DNA of 34,276 nt, taken from assembly GCA_024102975.1 (NCBI GenBank), contig JAGFJD010000413.1:1-34276 (forward strand). Direction: 5' to 3'. The notes beneath the pieces are model-generated. The model was not told where the DNA came from and did no database searches. It was given only the letters and a program-made list of their open reading frames with translations. A program made the position numbers and the translations under genes. The stretch's first letter is position 1; every line of letters begins with the position of its first letter. Positions 34,159 to 34,276 of the stretch are shown here, piece after piece. The stretch is from Phaeodactylibacter sp. GTDB taxonomy: Bacteria; Bacteroidota; Bacteroidia; Chitinophagales; Saprospiraceae.

Positions 34159-34276
34159 CAGGATTTTTCTGTTTATCGATTGGCGATAATTGGTTTGTGA
34201 CATCGTCCGGCACGATGAGTGCACCCCATAATCCTACAGGGAATCTTCAGGCATAATTTATTATAGTTTTTTTACA
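34159..34276. other. upstream end of the sulfatase gene, right window edge
   Basis: 118 bp upstream of the sulfatase start. The far end (34250-34276) is AT-rich and may hold the promoter, but no TAnnTTTG on the minus strand is evident and the region is cut by the window edge. Confidence 0.4.

Overview
The window looks like a chromosomal segment of a Bacteroidota bacterium, most likely of the Saprospiraceae/Lewinella type. The grounds are three secreted proteins with C-terminal type IX secretion (T9SS) sorting tails, a CarboxypepD_reg-fronted TonB-dependent receptor, candidate promoters of the Bacteroidota TAnnTTTG type, A-rich rather than strong Shine-Dalgarno leaders, an ECF sigma/membrane TPR pair next to a TPR-CHAT protein, and fairly high GC in most genes. 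The taxonomic call is inference from gene content; there is no rRNA or tRNA gene in the window.

Layout. 1-172: a 49-bp tandem repeat array that runs off the left edge and touches the stop of a TonB-dependent receptor (minus). 2774-5839: two secreted T9SS proteins (plus) that share a cysteine-containing Ig-like segment, separated by palindrome-rich DNA. 5888-6171: an inverted-repeat element with a possible target duplication, upstream of a cytosolic S9 peptidase (6233-8119), which converges with a UspA protein with no bases between the stops. 9118-11736: divergent ruvB and icd. 11737-12134: structured intergenic DNA. 12135-13736: a secreted GH43 glycosidase (minus). 13872-14558: a coiled-coil protein with a PD-(D/E)XK-like core and a perfect heptad repeat. 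15002-16678: a sodium/solute symporter preceded by a broken galT remnant. 17413-25284: one 2623-residue exoprotein with PKD, BACON-like, MopE-type, four LamG, TSP3 and T9SS modules. 25569-25892: a stand-alone AraC-type HTH. 26130-30613: ECF sigma factor and membrane TPR protein (plus) converging on a secreted TPR-CHAT protease-like protein (minus). 30783-34158: on the minus strand a sulfatase/acetylesterase fusion, an Ldh-family oxidoreductase and a broken uxuA remnant.

How the genes fit together. Much of the window serves polysaccharide use and surface display: GH43, sulfatase-esterase, Ldh oxidoreductase, Na+/sugar symporter, TonB receptor and LamG/BACON exoprotein. Two sugar-catabolic genes, galT (Leloir pathway) and uxuA (mannonate dehydratase), survive only as N-terminal fragments next to intact partner genes, so two catabolic loci seem to have lost a step here. 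The housekeeping genes ruvB and icd are intact.

The strongest candidate for a little-described system is the sigma / membrane TPR protein / TPR-CHAT group at 26130-30613. Its parts resemble the logic of TPR-CHAT proteases that act on sigma-factor inhibitors, but here the CHAT protein carries a signal peptide and the presumed anti-sigma has a TPR domain outside the membrane. The fused sulfatase-CE12 enzyme and the compositionally mosaic exoprotein are the next most interesting items.
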